The notes under the pieces were generated by a model. It made no database searches. It worked only from the letters and a program-made list of their open reading frames with translations, and was not told the DNA's origin. Made by a program: the position numbers and the translations under genes. Shown here one piece after another: positions 15,663-24,993 of a stretch of DNA of 42,435 nucleotides (its first letter is position 1; every line of letters starts with the position of its first letter). The stretch lies in NCBI RefSeq assembly GCF_001278945.1, contig NZ_LGRV01000007.1, positions 1-42,435 on the forward strand, given 5' to 3'. Source of the stretch: Lysinibacillus contaminans (GTDB lineage Bacteria; Bacillota; Bacilli; Bacillales_A; Planococcaceae).

Positions 15663-15917
15663 ATGGAATTATATGAAAGAGTAGAAAATATAAAGAGTCG
15701 AGAAGATTTAATTAAATTCATTAATCACTTGAGAAAAGATTTACAATCTAATAGTGCTGAGTGGGAGAATATAACACTCGAGGATTACTTAGAAGCTATG
15801 GAAGCTTGGATTAATGATATGGATGGTTATTATTTAAATAATAACTAAATACCACCTGATCAACCAACTTGGAAAAATATCGCTGATATTCTAATTGCTT
15901 CGGGTATGTATGAATGA
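15663..15917 (+). pseudogene. DUF7660-like small gene interrupted by an in-frame TAA
   Basis: MELYERVENIKSREDLIKFI begins a small acidic protein with WENITLEDYLEAMEAWINDM, which resembles the DUF7660 family. The frame stops at TAA 15846-15848 after 61 codons, yet the same frame then continues for 22 more sense codons, IPPDQPTWKNIADILIASGM, ending YE-TGA at 15915-15917. As I recall, family members end in a W-x-x-x-A-x-I-L...YE motif, so the second half belongs to the same gene. One base change would restore it. AAAGGTGG is a fair ribosome binding site. Confidence 0.75.
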
Positions 15918-15951
15918 TGTTCAACTAACCGGGGGCTTTAGTTAAAGATTC
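15918..15951. repeat. Hairpin repeat, shorter variant, after the DUF7660 pseudogene
   Basis: TGTTCAACTAACCGGGGGCTTTAGTTAAAGATTC: arms TTCAACTAA and TTAGTTAAA. It is the same downstream-type variant as 15521-15555 and starts right after the TGA of the restored reading frame. Confidence 0.65.
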
Positions 15952-15974
15952 AGATTGCGAAATATAATAATACA

Positions 15975-16020
15975 GAGTTAATTTCTACGTATTTTTTTTG
16001 TAGATTAACTCTTTTTTTTG
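15975..16020 (+). terminator. Terminator closing the small-gene strip
   Basis: AGAGTTAATTTCTAC pairs with GTAGATTAACTCT across a T-rich loop, then a long T-run. It separates the accessory strip from the xpt leader. Exact ends are approximate. Confidence 0.85.
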
Positions 16021-16021
16021 T

Positions 16022-16272
16022 TATCACTCAAGGTTTTATTTAGCAAAAATCTTTAAGAAAACAGCTTAAATTCAAAATAAGGGAATTATTTCATAGAAAT
16101 TTCAGTTGTTATTACAATACCTTTTCATTTCCAAAAATAATGACTAGCAAGGTCGAAAAGAGTTTGCTATAATCAGACCATTGGTTATAAAACACGAACG
16201 TTCATGACTGAAAAGTACTGAAATACCATTAAATTCCGAAAAATTGGAATAATTGTATTATTAATATTCATA
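16022..16272. promoter_or_regulatory. Region upstream of xpt, with possible PurR boxes
   Basis: No gene seen. AACACGAACGTTCATG (16191-16206) and AATTCCGAAAAATT (16232-16245) recall the PurBox consensus (CCGAAC with AT flanks) that serves xpt-pbuX in B. subtilis. Each has mismatches and the spacing is not the usual one, so this is a weak call. Confidence 0.3.
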
Positions 16273-16301
16273 TTGAATTCTGAAAAAACCATGTTTATAA
16301 T
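16273..16301 (+). promoter_or_regulatory. Promoter of the xpt-pbuX operon
   Basis: TTGAAT (16273-16278), 17-nt spacer, TATAAT (16296-16301). The -10 is perfect, and the aptamer begins about 25 bp later. Confidence 0.8.
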
Positions 16302-16327
16302 AATGTCATTCTTATAACTCAATACTA

Positions 16328-16402
16328 TTTCACTCATATAATAGCGAGGATATGGCTCGCGAGTATCTACCGATTTACCGAAAATGAATCGACTATGGGC
16401 GG
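16328..16402 (+). ncRNA. Purine riboswitch, guanine class
   Basis: The G-box core is complete: CACTCATATAATAGC, GGATATGGC, GAGTATCTACCG, and the closing GACTATGGGCGG. P2 (AGCGAG/CTCGCG type) and P3 (CCGATT/AATCG type) pair. The specificity base is C (16393, GACTATG), as in guanine/hypoxanthine aptamers; adenine aptamers have U there. It is followed by a terminator and by xpt-pbuX, its classic targets. Confidence 0.96.
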
Positions 16403-16460
16403 CAATGTTTTAGATTACTTACTCATATGAGTTATTTTTCTAATGGCGTCAACGTTTTTT

Positions 16461-17135
<675 letters not shown>

Positions 17136-17136
<1 letters not shown>

Positions 17137-18428
17137 TGAATAAAGTTAAAGCGACGACGTTAGCTGTTCAGCATTTACTTGCGATGTATGCAGGTGCCAT
17201 TTTAGTACCACTGATTATCGGTGGTGCACTTGGCTTTGATTCGAAACAAATGACGTACTTAGTTGCGATCGACATTATGATGTGTGGGATTGCAACACTG
17301 GTACAAGTCTATTCTGGCAAGTTTATCGGTATTGGTTTACCCGTAGTTCTTGGTTGTACGTTCACAGCGGTTAGCCCGATTATTGCAATCGGTACAAACC
17401 CTGAGCAAGGCATTACAGATATTTATGGTTCGATTATTGCATCTGGCTTCATTGTTATGATTATTGCAGGTTTCTTCGGCAAGTTAGTAAAATTCTTCCC
17501 ACCAGTTGTTACAGGTTCTGTTGTGTCAATTATCGGGATTTCTTTACTGCCGGTTGCACTAAATAATATGGCAGGTGGACAAGGTGCACCTGATTTTGCA
17601 TCTGGCTCAAACGTCGCTTTAGCATTTATTACATTAGTCATTATTTTAGTCGTTTACCGTTTCTCTACAGGCTTCGTCCGTGCGATCTCGATTTTAATCG
17701 GTTTAGTAGCAGGTACTGTACTTGGTATGTTTATGGGTAAAGTAGATTTCACACCAGTTGATGAAGCAGGTTTGTTACATATGGTTCAACCATTCTACTT
17801 TGGTATGCCAACGTTTGACCTAACAGCAATTGTCACGATGACACTTGTGGCAATGGTGTCACTAGTTGAATCAACAGGTGTTTACTTTGCACTTAGTGAT
17901 ATTTGTGAGAAAAAATTAGATTCAAAAGATTTAGCACGTGGCTATCGTTCAGAAGGATTAGCTTCTGTTATTGGCGGTATTTTCAATGCGTTCCCTTACA
18001 CAACGTTCTCACAGAATGTTGGGCTAACACGTATGTCAGGTGTAAAAGACCGCAAAATCATCTATATCACAGGTGGCTTACTTGTAGCACTAGGATTCTT
18101 ACCGAAATTGGCAGCACTCACGACAATTATTCCAACATCAGTTTTAGGGGCGGCAATGCTTGCGATGTTTGGTATGGTGATTACGCAAGGGATGGGTATG
18201 TTAGTACCAGTTATGAATGAATCTGCTGAAAACGCAATGATTGCAGCAATTGCAGTCGGTCTAGGTGTAGGTGTATCAGTAGTTCCAGGTATTTTCGATT
18301 CACTTCCTCCAGAAGTTGCGATTCTAACATCAAACGGTATCGTTTGTGGTTCTGTCACAGCGATTATCCTAAACATCTTATTTAATATGATTGGTCCAAA
18401 ACATAAAAAAGACCCGATGCATGGGTAA
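17136..18428 (+). CDS. pbuX: Xanthine permease
   Basis: NCS2/UraA-family nucleobase:cation symporter of 430 aa (B. subtilis PbuX about 438). It has 12-14 hydrophobic segments. Family landmarks are LAVQHLLAMYAGAILVPLII at the N-terminus, the VESTG motif (LVESTGVYFALSD, about 245) and NAFPYTTFSQNVG (about 285), which line the substrate site. The ATG overlaps the xpt stop. The 3' end (TTAATATGATTGGTCC onward) recurs 2.5 kb downstream. Confidence 0.96.
18382..18424 (+). repeat. Direct repeat, left copy (3' end of pbuX)
   Basis: 43 bp starting TTAATATGATTGGTCC, encoding MIGPKHKKDPMHG at the C-terminus of PbuX. It matches 20861-20903 in 40 of 43 positions (A/G, C/T and G/C differences). Confidence 0.93.
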
Positions 18429-18478
18429 AATTAAATAACGTTTATCCTAATACCTTACGTATTATGATAGATAGAATG

Positions 18479-18529
18479 ATGTCACCTTCTTTGTCTATTA
18501 ATTTAGATGGAGGAGGTGACATTTTTTTA
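18479..18529 (+). terminator. Terminator after pbuX
   Basis: ATGTCACCTTCT pairs with AGGAGGTGACAT (one G-U), with a 20-nt loop and a following run of T. It lies right of the left direct repeat, inside the segment bounded by the duplicated pbuX ends. Confidence 0.85.
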
Positions 18530-18810
18530 TGTAAAAAAGGGTATTAAGTAAGGGAGAATGCAACAGGAAATTCATCTTCACTTGTTTTACAACAAACATA
18601 TGAATATCTTTTATTCGGCTAAAAAGACGCATAAAGAGTGTTGGCAATTTTCTTTAATGATTAAAAATTACCTTTAACTCTAAGTTATGGTGATGAATAG
18701 ATAAATACCCATTATTAAATATAGGTATTTTGATATATTATATAGAATAGTAAAATGCTTTTTTATTATAATTTCACTATATATATTAAATAATTGGAGT
18801 TGAATATCGA

Positions 18811-20811
18811 ATGTTGGATTTAAAGATACCTGAAAAGCGGTATCGAACAGAAATAGAAGGCCTTCGTACAATTGCGACGCTTCTAATCGCTATATATCAT
18901 ATATGGCTAGGGAAAGTTTCAGGAGGTGTCGACGTCTTTTTCGTACTTTCTGGATTCTTAATTACGATGTCCTTAATTTCGAAAATAGAAAAGACTGGTA
19001 AAATATACTTTCGGGACTATTTGCTAGGTTTAGCTAAACGATTATTCCCACTAGCTTTAACTGTTATTATATTTATTACTGGGTTATCGATTTTACTTTT
19101 ACCTCGAGTACAATGGGATCAAACTATTTCTCATATGTTTGCCTCTACATTATTTTTTGAAAACTGGCGTTTATCGCTTGATGCTGTTGACTATTTAGCA
19201 CAAGATAATGTTGCTAGTCCGTTTCAACATTTTTGGTCAATGTCAGTACAAGGGCAATTTTATATCCTTTGGCCATGTTTAATTTTTGCGGCCTATATTT
19301 TAGCACGGAAAGTTTTAAAAACTCCGGTTCGTAAAACGCTTTTAGCAGTGTTGTTAATAGTGTTTATCCTATCGCTTAGTTATTCTATTTATATAACAAA
19401 CTTAAATCAACCTTGGGCATATTTTGATTTATTAGCACGTATTTGGGAATTTAGTTTAGGGGGCATTTTTGCTATTCTATTGCCATATCTTTCATTAAAC
19501 AAATGGCTAAGTACGTTTATTGGATGGGTAGGTCTACTAATCGTTTGCTTTACGGGTGTGATCATTCCGGTCTCAGATCTTTTCCCAGGCTACATAGCGT
19601 TACTACCCATTGGGGGAGCACTTTTATTACTCCTTTCGGCGGAATCTAGCACGCGCTTTGGGGTAGACAAGATACTGGGGGCAAAACCCTTTTTATTTTT
19701 AGGAAGATACACATATGGATTTTATTTATGGCATTGGCCATTATTAATCTTTTACAAAGTATATATGGATACAAGTACCGTTTCCATTGAACATGGTCTA
19801 TTAATAATATTAGCGACATTTATTTTATCATACGTTTCAACAAAGTTTATTGAAACACCAATCCGAAAAATAGATGTCCGACAATCAAAATCGAAACTCG
19901 TTTCTGTATTATGCGTGATGTTGTTTCCTGTCTTATTGATGAACTATTCGTTTAACTATTATGTTGAACAAGAAAAAGCACAAAAACCTCTGGAATATAG
20001 TACACAAGATTATCCTGGTGCCTTAGCATTGCAACAAAATATCCAAGTAACTGAAGGAGTTGAATTAATTCCTTCAATGGTAAATGTAAAAACGGATCTG
20101 CCCTCATTTTATGACGATAAACAATGCTTTAGCAATAGGGGTGCGGTTATAACAAAATGCTCATTCGGTGTTACGGATGATCCAGACTATATAATTGCCC
20201 TAGTTGGCGGCTCTCACTCCGGTCATTGGTTCCCAGCTTTAGAGATATTAGCAGAAGAATTAAATTTCCAAGTTGATGTTTATATTCGTGATGGATGTCG
20301 TTTTACAAATGATGATTCTGGTGGTCAGGTAACACCAGAATGTTTAAGTTGGAATGAAAAGCTGATGGATGTCTTAATCAAAGATCCACCGGATATGGTA
20401 TTTACAACGGCAACACTGAATAGGATGGATACTGTACCTATTGGATATATTGGACAATGGAGTAGGTTGGAAGGTATTACACAAATCTTTGCAGTACGAG
20501 ACAATCCACGTATGGCTGAAGATGTCCCTACCTGCTTAGAGAGAGAAAGTGATCCTTCTGAATGTTCGATTCCGAAAGATCAAGGCATATCAGAAATTGT
20601 CCCTTGGGAAAATACTGAGGGAATCCCGTCAAATGTAACATTTGCCGACTTGTCAGATAATTTCTGTGACGATTCAAGATGTTATAGTGTAATCGGTAAT
20701 ATCATTGTGTATCGCGACAAGCACCATATTACAGCAGAGTACGCAAAAACATTAGCTCCCGCTTTAAGAGAACCACTTGAAGATGCGTTAAAGAGTTTAG
20801 ATAAAAAGTAA
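18811..20811 (+). CDS. OatA-like acyltransferase with SGNH domain
   Basis: 666 aa. Residues about 8-370 form an acyltransferase-3 membrane domain with about ten TM segments: RTEIEGLRTIATLLIAIYHIW has the catalytic-type histidine, and GGVDVFFVLSGFLI the R/G motif. Residues about 430-665 form an extracytoplasmic SGNH domain with ALVGGSHSGHW (block I Ser) and DKHHIT (Asp-x-x-His block). Such two-domain proteins O-acetylate peptidoglycan or surface polysaccharides. GGAG stands 12 nt before the ATG. The gene has its own terminator and lies between two copies of the pbuX tail, which suggests lateral acquisition. The acceptor polymer is unknown. Confidence 0.92.
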   Translation: MLDLKIPEKRYRTEIEGLRTIATLLIAIYHIWLGKVSGGVDVFFVLSGFLITMSLISKIEKTGKIYFRDYLLGLAKRLFPLALTVIIFITGLSILLLPRVQWDQTISHMFASTLFFENWRLSLDAVDYLAQDNVASPFQHFWSMSVQGQFYILWPCLIFAAYILARKVLKTPVRKTLLAVLLIVFILSLSYSIYITNLNQPWAYFDLLARIWEFSLGGIFAILLPYLSLNKWLSTFIGWVGLLIVCFTGVIIPVSDLFPGYIALLPIGGALLLLLSAESSTRFGVDKILGAKPFLFLGRYTYGFYLWHWPLLIFYKVYMDTSTVSIEHGLLIILATFILSYVSTKFIETPIRKIDVRQSKSKLVSVLCVMLFPVLLMNYSFNYYVEQEKAQKPLEYSTQDYPGALALQQNIQVTEGVELIPSMVNVKTDLPSFYDDKQCFSNRGAVITKCSFGVTDDPDYIIALVGGSHSGHWFPALEILAEELNFQVDVYIRDGCRFTNDDSGGQVTPECLSWNEKLMDVLIKDPPDMVFTTATLNRMDTVPIGYIGQWSRLEGITQIFAVRDNPRMAEDVPTCLERESDPSECSIPKDQGISEIVPWENTEGIPSNVTFADLSDNFCDDSRCYSVIGNIIVYRDKHHITAEYAKTLAPALREPLEDALKSLDKK

Positions 20812-20814
20812 AAA

Positions 20815-20856
20815 AATCCCCGAATGAGTAAGGAAAAACTCATTCGGGGATTTTAT
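20815..20856 (+). terminator. Terminator after the acyltransferase gene
   Basis: Perfect 15-bp stem AATCCCCGAATGAGT/ACTCATTCGGGGATT with an 8-nt loop, followed by TTATT. It abuts the right-hand direct repeat. Confidence 0.93.
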
Positions 20857-20860
20857 TATA

Positions 20861-20903
20861 TTAATATGATTGGTCCAAAACATAAAAGAGACCTGATCCA
20901 TGG
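20861..20903 (+). repeat. Direct repeat, right copy (orphan pbuX tail)
   Basis: Second copy of the pbuX 3' end, here not attached to any gene. It would read MIGPKHKRDLIHGY without a stop. It lies seven bases before the 3' end of the minus-strand DUF2252 gene. Confidence 0.93.
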
Positions 20904-20909
20904 CTATTT

Positions 20910-22199
20910 TTATTTGAATTTACCGTCTATCCATTCTTTAAAAAGCTCATAGTCGGAGTAAACAAGCTCTTTATAGCTCATTGCTTGTAAAATTGTACTT
21001 TCAATAAAGATATCTTGATGTTTACCGATTACATTTAATATTTCATCTTCACTATGGTAGGTAAAGACATCAGAATAATCGATATCTGCACGTGCATGGT
21101 TTTTAGCAGTGATTTGTCCCATAATCGATGTTGTGACAAAGTAGTCGTCCAGGTCCGCATAGTTTTTCGGCTTCACTCTTTTCTTATAGGGAGAACGCTC
21201 GCGAATATAAAATTCTTGTCCATCCATCGTGACATAGGCTAAATGCGGATCTTCTAAATGATGCATTGCCTTTTGTGTCCCGACAACACGTGCGCCCTGG
21301 TGTTCGTAATGGTTCCAAAATGTTTCGTTATACGGTAAGAAATACGCTGGAATTGCTGAGCGTACTTCTTTCATTTCTAGCACTAAATCTTCTACTCCAA
21401 GGGCATCAGTCTCTCCATCTACTAAAATATAATAGCGTTTTAAACCAATGGAAGCAGTACCAGAACCGTATTTAATGGCAATGTCTTTAATCGAGTAGTT
21501 TGTTAAAACATTTGAAATGGCTGCAAATTCTTCTTTGGATACAGGTTGTAGTTCCTCATCCCATAGGAAAACACGATTTCCTTCCTCATTAATCTGGGAA
21601 ATGTCTTGTAAAAAATGTGTATGTTGCCGTTTTTCAAGCTTCTTTAACACTTTTTTAATCGGACCTTTTGTATTGTTTTTCGTAAACGTCAATGTAAGCG
21701 GATCATCTTGTTTGCGTTGGAATCGTTTTAACTGGTTGATATAGCCACGAAGGTAATGGTGGATAGCCATTTCTTGTGCCGATTTATTCAAGCCCTGCTC
21801 TTCGAGATACAGTGCAATACTGATACTCATGCGAAGTACATCGTATAAATAAGAGCCTACATAGCCTTCGTCAAAATCATTAATGTCATAAACGATTTCA
21901 CCGGATTCATTTTGGAATGCACCGAAGTTGTCCATATGCATATCGCCTTGAATCCAAGTTGGTTTTTCATCATCGGTATGAAAAATAGAAGGTGCCTTTG
22001 TCATATCGTAATAAAATAAATACGCGCTTCCACGGAAAAAGCGGAAAGGGCTCTCAAGCATCTTGCTATATTTCTCTAAACGTTGCTCCTCGCTTAAACC
22101 CATACACTGTGTGTCAAACTCTTCAAAAGTTTTTTCAAGCTGATCTTGTCTTAAAAACATACGTGTGTGTTTGACACGTTCTAATAATATGCGTCCCAT
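20910..22199 (-). CDS. DUF2252-family protein (kinase-like fold)
   Basis: 429 aa. The DUF2252 hallmarks are all present: SPFRFFRGSAYLFYYD (about 50-65), GDMHMDNFGAF (about 85-95, a GDxHxxNFG catalytic-loop look-alike) and YDINDFDEGYVG (about 104-115, DFD-like metal motif). The pattern resembles aminoglycoside-phosphotransferase/protein-kinase-like folds, but the substrate is unknown. The start at ATG 22199 has GGAAAG upstream. It is monocistronic and convergent with the acyltransferase. It was probably the original right neighbour of pbuX. Confidence 0.88.
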   Translation of the reverse strand: MGRILLERVKHTRMFLRQDQLEKTFEEFDTQCMGLSEEQRLEKYSKMLESPFRFFRGSAYLFYYDMTKAPSIFHTDDEKPTWIQGDMHMDNFGAFQNESGEIVYDINDFDEGYVGSYLYDVLRMSISIALYLEEQGLNKSAQEMAIHHYLRGYINQLKRFQRKQDDPLTLTFTKNNTKGPIKKVLKKLEKRQHTHFLQDISQINEEGNRVFLWDEELQPVSKEEFAAISNVLTNYSIKDIAIKYGSGTASIGLKRYYILVDGETDALGVEDLVLEMKEVRSAIPAYFLPYNETFWNHYEHQGARVVGTQKAMHHLEDPHLAYVTMDGQEFYIRERSPYKKRVKPKNYADLDDYFVTTSIMGQITAKNHARADIDYSDVFTYHSEDEILNVIGKHQDIFIESTILQAMSYKELVYSDYELFKEWIDGKFK

Positions 22200-22318
22200 A
22201 AACTAACTTCCTTTCCGGCAAAAAGTATTATAACTGTATTATACTGTAAATTTAACTAGGCGTTTCGTTTATTTAATAACTAATAAATATAAAATTATGC
22301 ATCGTTTTAACTAACCTT

Positions 22319-22354
22319 ACAATTCACCGAATAACATGTTCGGTTCTGTGAATT
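22319..22354. repeat. Imperfect inverted repeat between DUF2252 and yitT-like genes
   Basis: AATTCAC-CGAA-TAACATG-TTCG-GTTCT-GTGAATT: outer arms 7 bp and inner arms 4 bp pair. It lies in the divergent promoter region about 40-75 bp before the YitT-like start, so it could be an operator; there is no T-run. Confidence 0.45.
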
Positions 22355-22394
22355 CATAACATAGGTACATGTCCAGTTCTTTGAGGGGGAGTGT

Positions 22395-22973
22395 ATGTTT
22401 TTTCTAAAGAAAGGCTTGGTTATCGTTGTAGGTAGTATCTTTATATCTTTAGGTATCAATCTATTCTTAACACCTCATGAAATATTAGATGGGGGCATTG
22501 TAGGGATAGCGTTAATTTTATATTATCTGTACAAATTAAAAATTGGACTAATGATTATTATTTTAAGCATTCCGGTTTTTATTATCGCTTGGTTTAAATA
22601 CAGGGGATATTTCTACAATAGTTTACACGGATTAATTATTTCTTCCTTTATGATTGATTTTTTTAAGCCTCTTCGCTCCCTGATTCAAATTGAAGCTATA
22701 TATAGCTCGATTTTAGGAGGAATATTTCTAGGTTTTGGTGTTGGATTGATGTTACGATTTAAGACGAGCACGGGTGGAACAGATTTAATTGCCCAATTTT
22801 TATCTGTTAAAACAGGCATAAATGTAGGAATATTTATTTTTGTTATTGATTCCACAGTTATTATAACAGGAGGACTTTTATTATCATCAAGTACACTCTT
22901 ACTTTCAATTATTACAATTCTTGTAGTTGGTATTACAACTAGTGTTATTACTAGTAATGTTTTTCGGTCATAG
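22395..22973 (+). CDS. YitT-family membrane protein, short form
   Basis: 192 aa with five to six TM segments. SLGINLFLTPHEILDGGIVGIALILYY and GFGVGLMLRFKTSTGGTDLIAQ are the two repeated glycine-rich blocks of the YitT/DUF161 family. Many members have a C-terminal cytosolic DUF2179 domain (total about 280 aa); here the protein ends after the last TM (TSNVFRS), so it is the short form or a truncation. GAGGGGGAGTGT precedes the ATG. The transport role is unknown. Confidence 0.85.
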   Translation: MFFLKKGLVIVVGSIFISLGINLFLTPHEILDGGIVGIALILYYLYKLKIGLMIIILSIPVFIIAWFKYRGYFYNSLHGLIISSFMIDFFKPLRSLIQIEAIYSSILGGIFLGFGVGLMLRFKTSTGGTDLIAQFLSVKTGINVGIFIFVIDSTVIITGGLLLSSSTLLLSIITILVVGITTSVITSNVFRS

Positions 22974-23009
22974 CCTTTTTGGGAAAAATTATTGGATACC
23001 CAGCAAAAA

Positions 23010-23066
23010 TGAGACTTCAAATAGTTGACACTTGAGAGAAGTGGAGCTATTTGAGGTCTTATTCAT
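23010..23066 (+). terminator. Probable terminator after the YitT-like gene
   Basis: GACTTCAAATAG pairs with CTATTTGAGGTC (one G-U) around an inner GACACTT..AAGTG stem, then TTATT. The T-tract is short. Confidence 0.7.
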
Positions 23067-23162
23067 TCAAGAACGCACTCACCTCTTTTTACACCCACTT
23101 CATAGCACGTTAACAATTGAAGCGTACAATGAAGAATAATAACTAATTTAAGAGGTGTGAGG

Positions 23163-24044
23163 ATGGAGTCCATTGTGAGACAAAGCGTAAAAACGAGTAG
23201 TCTTTTTACATACTTAAAACATTTATATCAACATCATCAGGAAAATACTTTATATGTAAAGCGTCTGAAGGTGTTGGAGAAAATTATACAGAACAAGGAT
23301 TTACATACTTATTTTCAACCAATCGTGGATATTCAAACAATGGAAACACTGGGCTTTGAGGCATTAAATCGCCCGGAGATTTCGGATTTGTTTGGCACTG
23401 TAGATCATTTTTATGAATTTGTTGGGCAAACAGATAAGGTGTTTTTATTTGAGTGCTTTTGTCGTAACCTATCGCTACAACGTTTTAAAGGGCGACTATC
23501 TGGGGGGATGCTCCGTAAAGATTTCGTGCTGTTTCTCAATATTCACCCGAATGTTTTACTCGATAAAAGTTATCATAGTGGGGAAACGTTGCAGTTGTTA
23601 AAGGAATTAGATATTAAGCCACAGCAGGTGGTTTTTGAGCTGACGGAGAGAAGTGCTGTGATAGATTTTGTGGAGTTCGAGCGTGTTCTTTCGCATTATC
23701 GTTCACAAGGTTACCGAATCGCAGTGGACGATGTTGGTTCTGGCTATAATAGCTTAAAAACCCTCATTTATTTAAAGCCGGAATTTATCAAGCTCGATCG
23801 TTCATTGATTCAGTTTATAGACAAACACAGTGAACAGCAGCAGCTTGTCACATTACTTATGAAATACGCGGAGCAGGCTGGTACAAAAATGATTGCAGAG
23901 GGCATAGAACGAATAGAAGAACTAGACTATTTACAACAGATCGGTATTCATTACGCACAGGGGTATGCTTTAGGGAAGCCGGCGATGGACATACAATTAG
24001 GGGGAATACAGGTGAGTGGAGATGAAAATAGGGGAAGTCATTGA
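23163..24044 (+). CDS. EAL-domain c-di-GMP phosphodiesterase
   Basis: 293 aa hydrolysing c-di-GMP to pGpG. The EAL domain covers about 45-275 and looks catalytically complete: FEALNRP (EAL at 66-68), LNIHPNVL (Asn), ELTERS (Glu), AVDDVGSGYNSL (the DD pair), IKLDRSLI (Lys), IAEGIE (Glu) and QGYALGKP (Gln). The 40-residue N-terminal lead has no recognised domain and no TM segment, so it should be cytosolic. ATG 23163 has AGAGGTG upstream; GTG 23157 overlaps that site. It overlaps the downstream CBS-GGDEF gene by 23 bp in another frame. Confidence 0.92.
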   Translation: MESIVRQSVKTSSLFTYLKHLYQHHQENTLYVKRLKVLEKIIQNKDLHTYFQPIVDIQTMETLGFEALNRPEISDLFGTVDHFYEFVGQTDKVFLFECFCRNLSLQRFKGRLSGGMLRKDFVLFLNIHPNVLLDKSYHSGETLQLLKELDIKPQQVVFELTERSAVIDFVEFERVLSHYRSQGYRIAVDDVGSGYNSLKTLIYLKPEFIKLDRSLIQFIDKHSEQQQLVTLLMKYAEQAGTKMIAEGIERIEELDYLQQIGIHYAQGYALGKPAMDIQLGGIQVSGDENRGSH

Positions 24045-24954
24045 GAGTGTTCCTTGTATTGATGTATCTGTAAAAAATAAAGAGGTTGACCTTCTTTTTA
24101 CGCAAAATCAAACACTTCGAGGTATTGTGGTCGTACAGGACAGCAAGCCGATTGGACAGATTACACGCACGCACTTCTACCAGAAAATCGGCACGCGCTA
24201 TGGCTATAATTTATTTATGGGACGGCAAAGTCAGCTCGTTATTAAAAATAATCCACTCATGGTTGAGAGTAATGTTCCGATTACGGAGGTTAGTACTGCT
24301 TCTATGCAGCGACCAGCGGAAGATTTGTATGATGATGTGATTGTGACAAACAATGGATTTTTTCTGGGTGTTGTCAGTATTCGCAATCTGCTGTTAAAGC
24401 TTGTGGAGACACAGGTAGCCATTGCCAGTTTCCTAAATCCGTTAAGCTATTTACCTGGCAACAAATTAATAGATGATAAGCTAGGCGAGGCATTGCAACT
24501 TCCGAAATATAGCCTTGTTTATTTCGATTTAGATTATTTTAAAGCCTACAATGACACGTATGGTTTTAACAGGGGAGATAAAGTTCTGCTCTACTTAACA
24601 GATATATTGAAAAGAAATGTAGCCAGTGCGGAGGAATTTCTTGGACATATAGGAGGAGATGACTTCATTGCAATTCTTCCATACTATGAAGTAGAGCCAA
24701 CTTGCCAAACAATTATCGACGAATTTGATGCTAAAATTACAGACTTTTATGAGCTAGAAGACTTAGTTGAATTACTGGTTCCTAATCGAGTGGGGGAGCT
24801 AGAGCCCTTTACCTGCACATCCATATCCATTGCTGTCATTACAAATGAATATCAGCAATTTGAAACAGTTGAACAGCTATCAGATGCTGTTGCTCGCCTA
24901 AAAAAGGAGTGTAAAAAAATCTCGGGAAGCTGTTATCTTATCAATGATAAATAA
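24022..24954 (+). CDS. CBS-pair diguanylate cyclase (GGDEF)
   Basis: 310 aa making c-di-GMP from GTP. Residues about 5-130 look like a pair of CBS sensor units (LRGIVVVQDSKPIGQITRTH; DDVIVTNNGFFLGVVSIRNL). The linker FLNPLSYLPGN leads into the GGDEF domain with FDLDYFKAYND and an intact active loop GGDDF (211-215). No RxxD inhibitory site precedes it. I chose ATG 24022, with AGGTGAG upstream inside the EAL gene, so the two are coupled. In other bacteria EAL, CBS pair and GGDEF occur in this order in one polypeptide, so this pair looks like a split version. Confidence 0.9.
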   Translation: MKIGEVIESVPCIDVSVKNKEVDLLFTQNQTLRGIVVVQDSKPIGQITRTHFYQKIGTRYGYNLFMGRQSQLVIKNNPLMVESNVPITEVSTASMQRPAEDLYDDVIVTNNGFFLGVVSIRNLLLKLVETQVAIASFLNPLSYLPGNKLIDDKLGEALQLPKYSLVYFDLDYFKAYNDTYGFNRGDKVLLYLTDILKRNVASAEEFLGHIGGDDFIAILPYYEVEPTCQTIIDEFDAKITDFYELEDLVELLVPNRVGELEPFTCTSISIAVITNEYQQFETVEQLSDAVARLKKECKKISGSCYLINDK

Positions 24955-24993
24955 ACTTGCATCGTTTACTAGATGATGCAAGTTTATTTTTAT
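24949..24993 (+). terminator. Terminator overlapping the GGDEF stop codon
   Basis: 15-bp stem AAATAAACTTGCATC/GATGCAAGTTTATTT with an 11-nt loop and TTTT after it. The stop codon (24952-24954) lies in the left arm. Confidence 0.92.

Noticed and set aside
16191..16245. Firm PurR box call upstream of xpt
   Set aside because: Two partial matches, but mismatched and not spaced as usual; kept only as a low-confidence region note.
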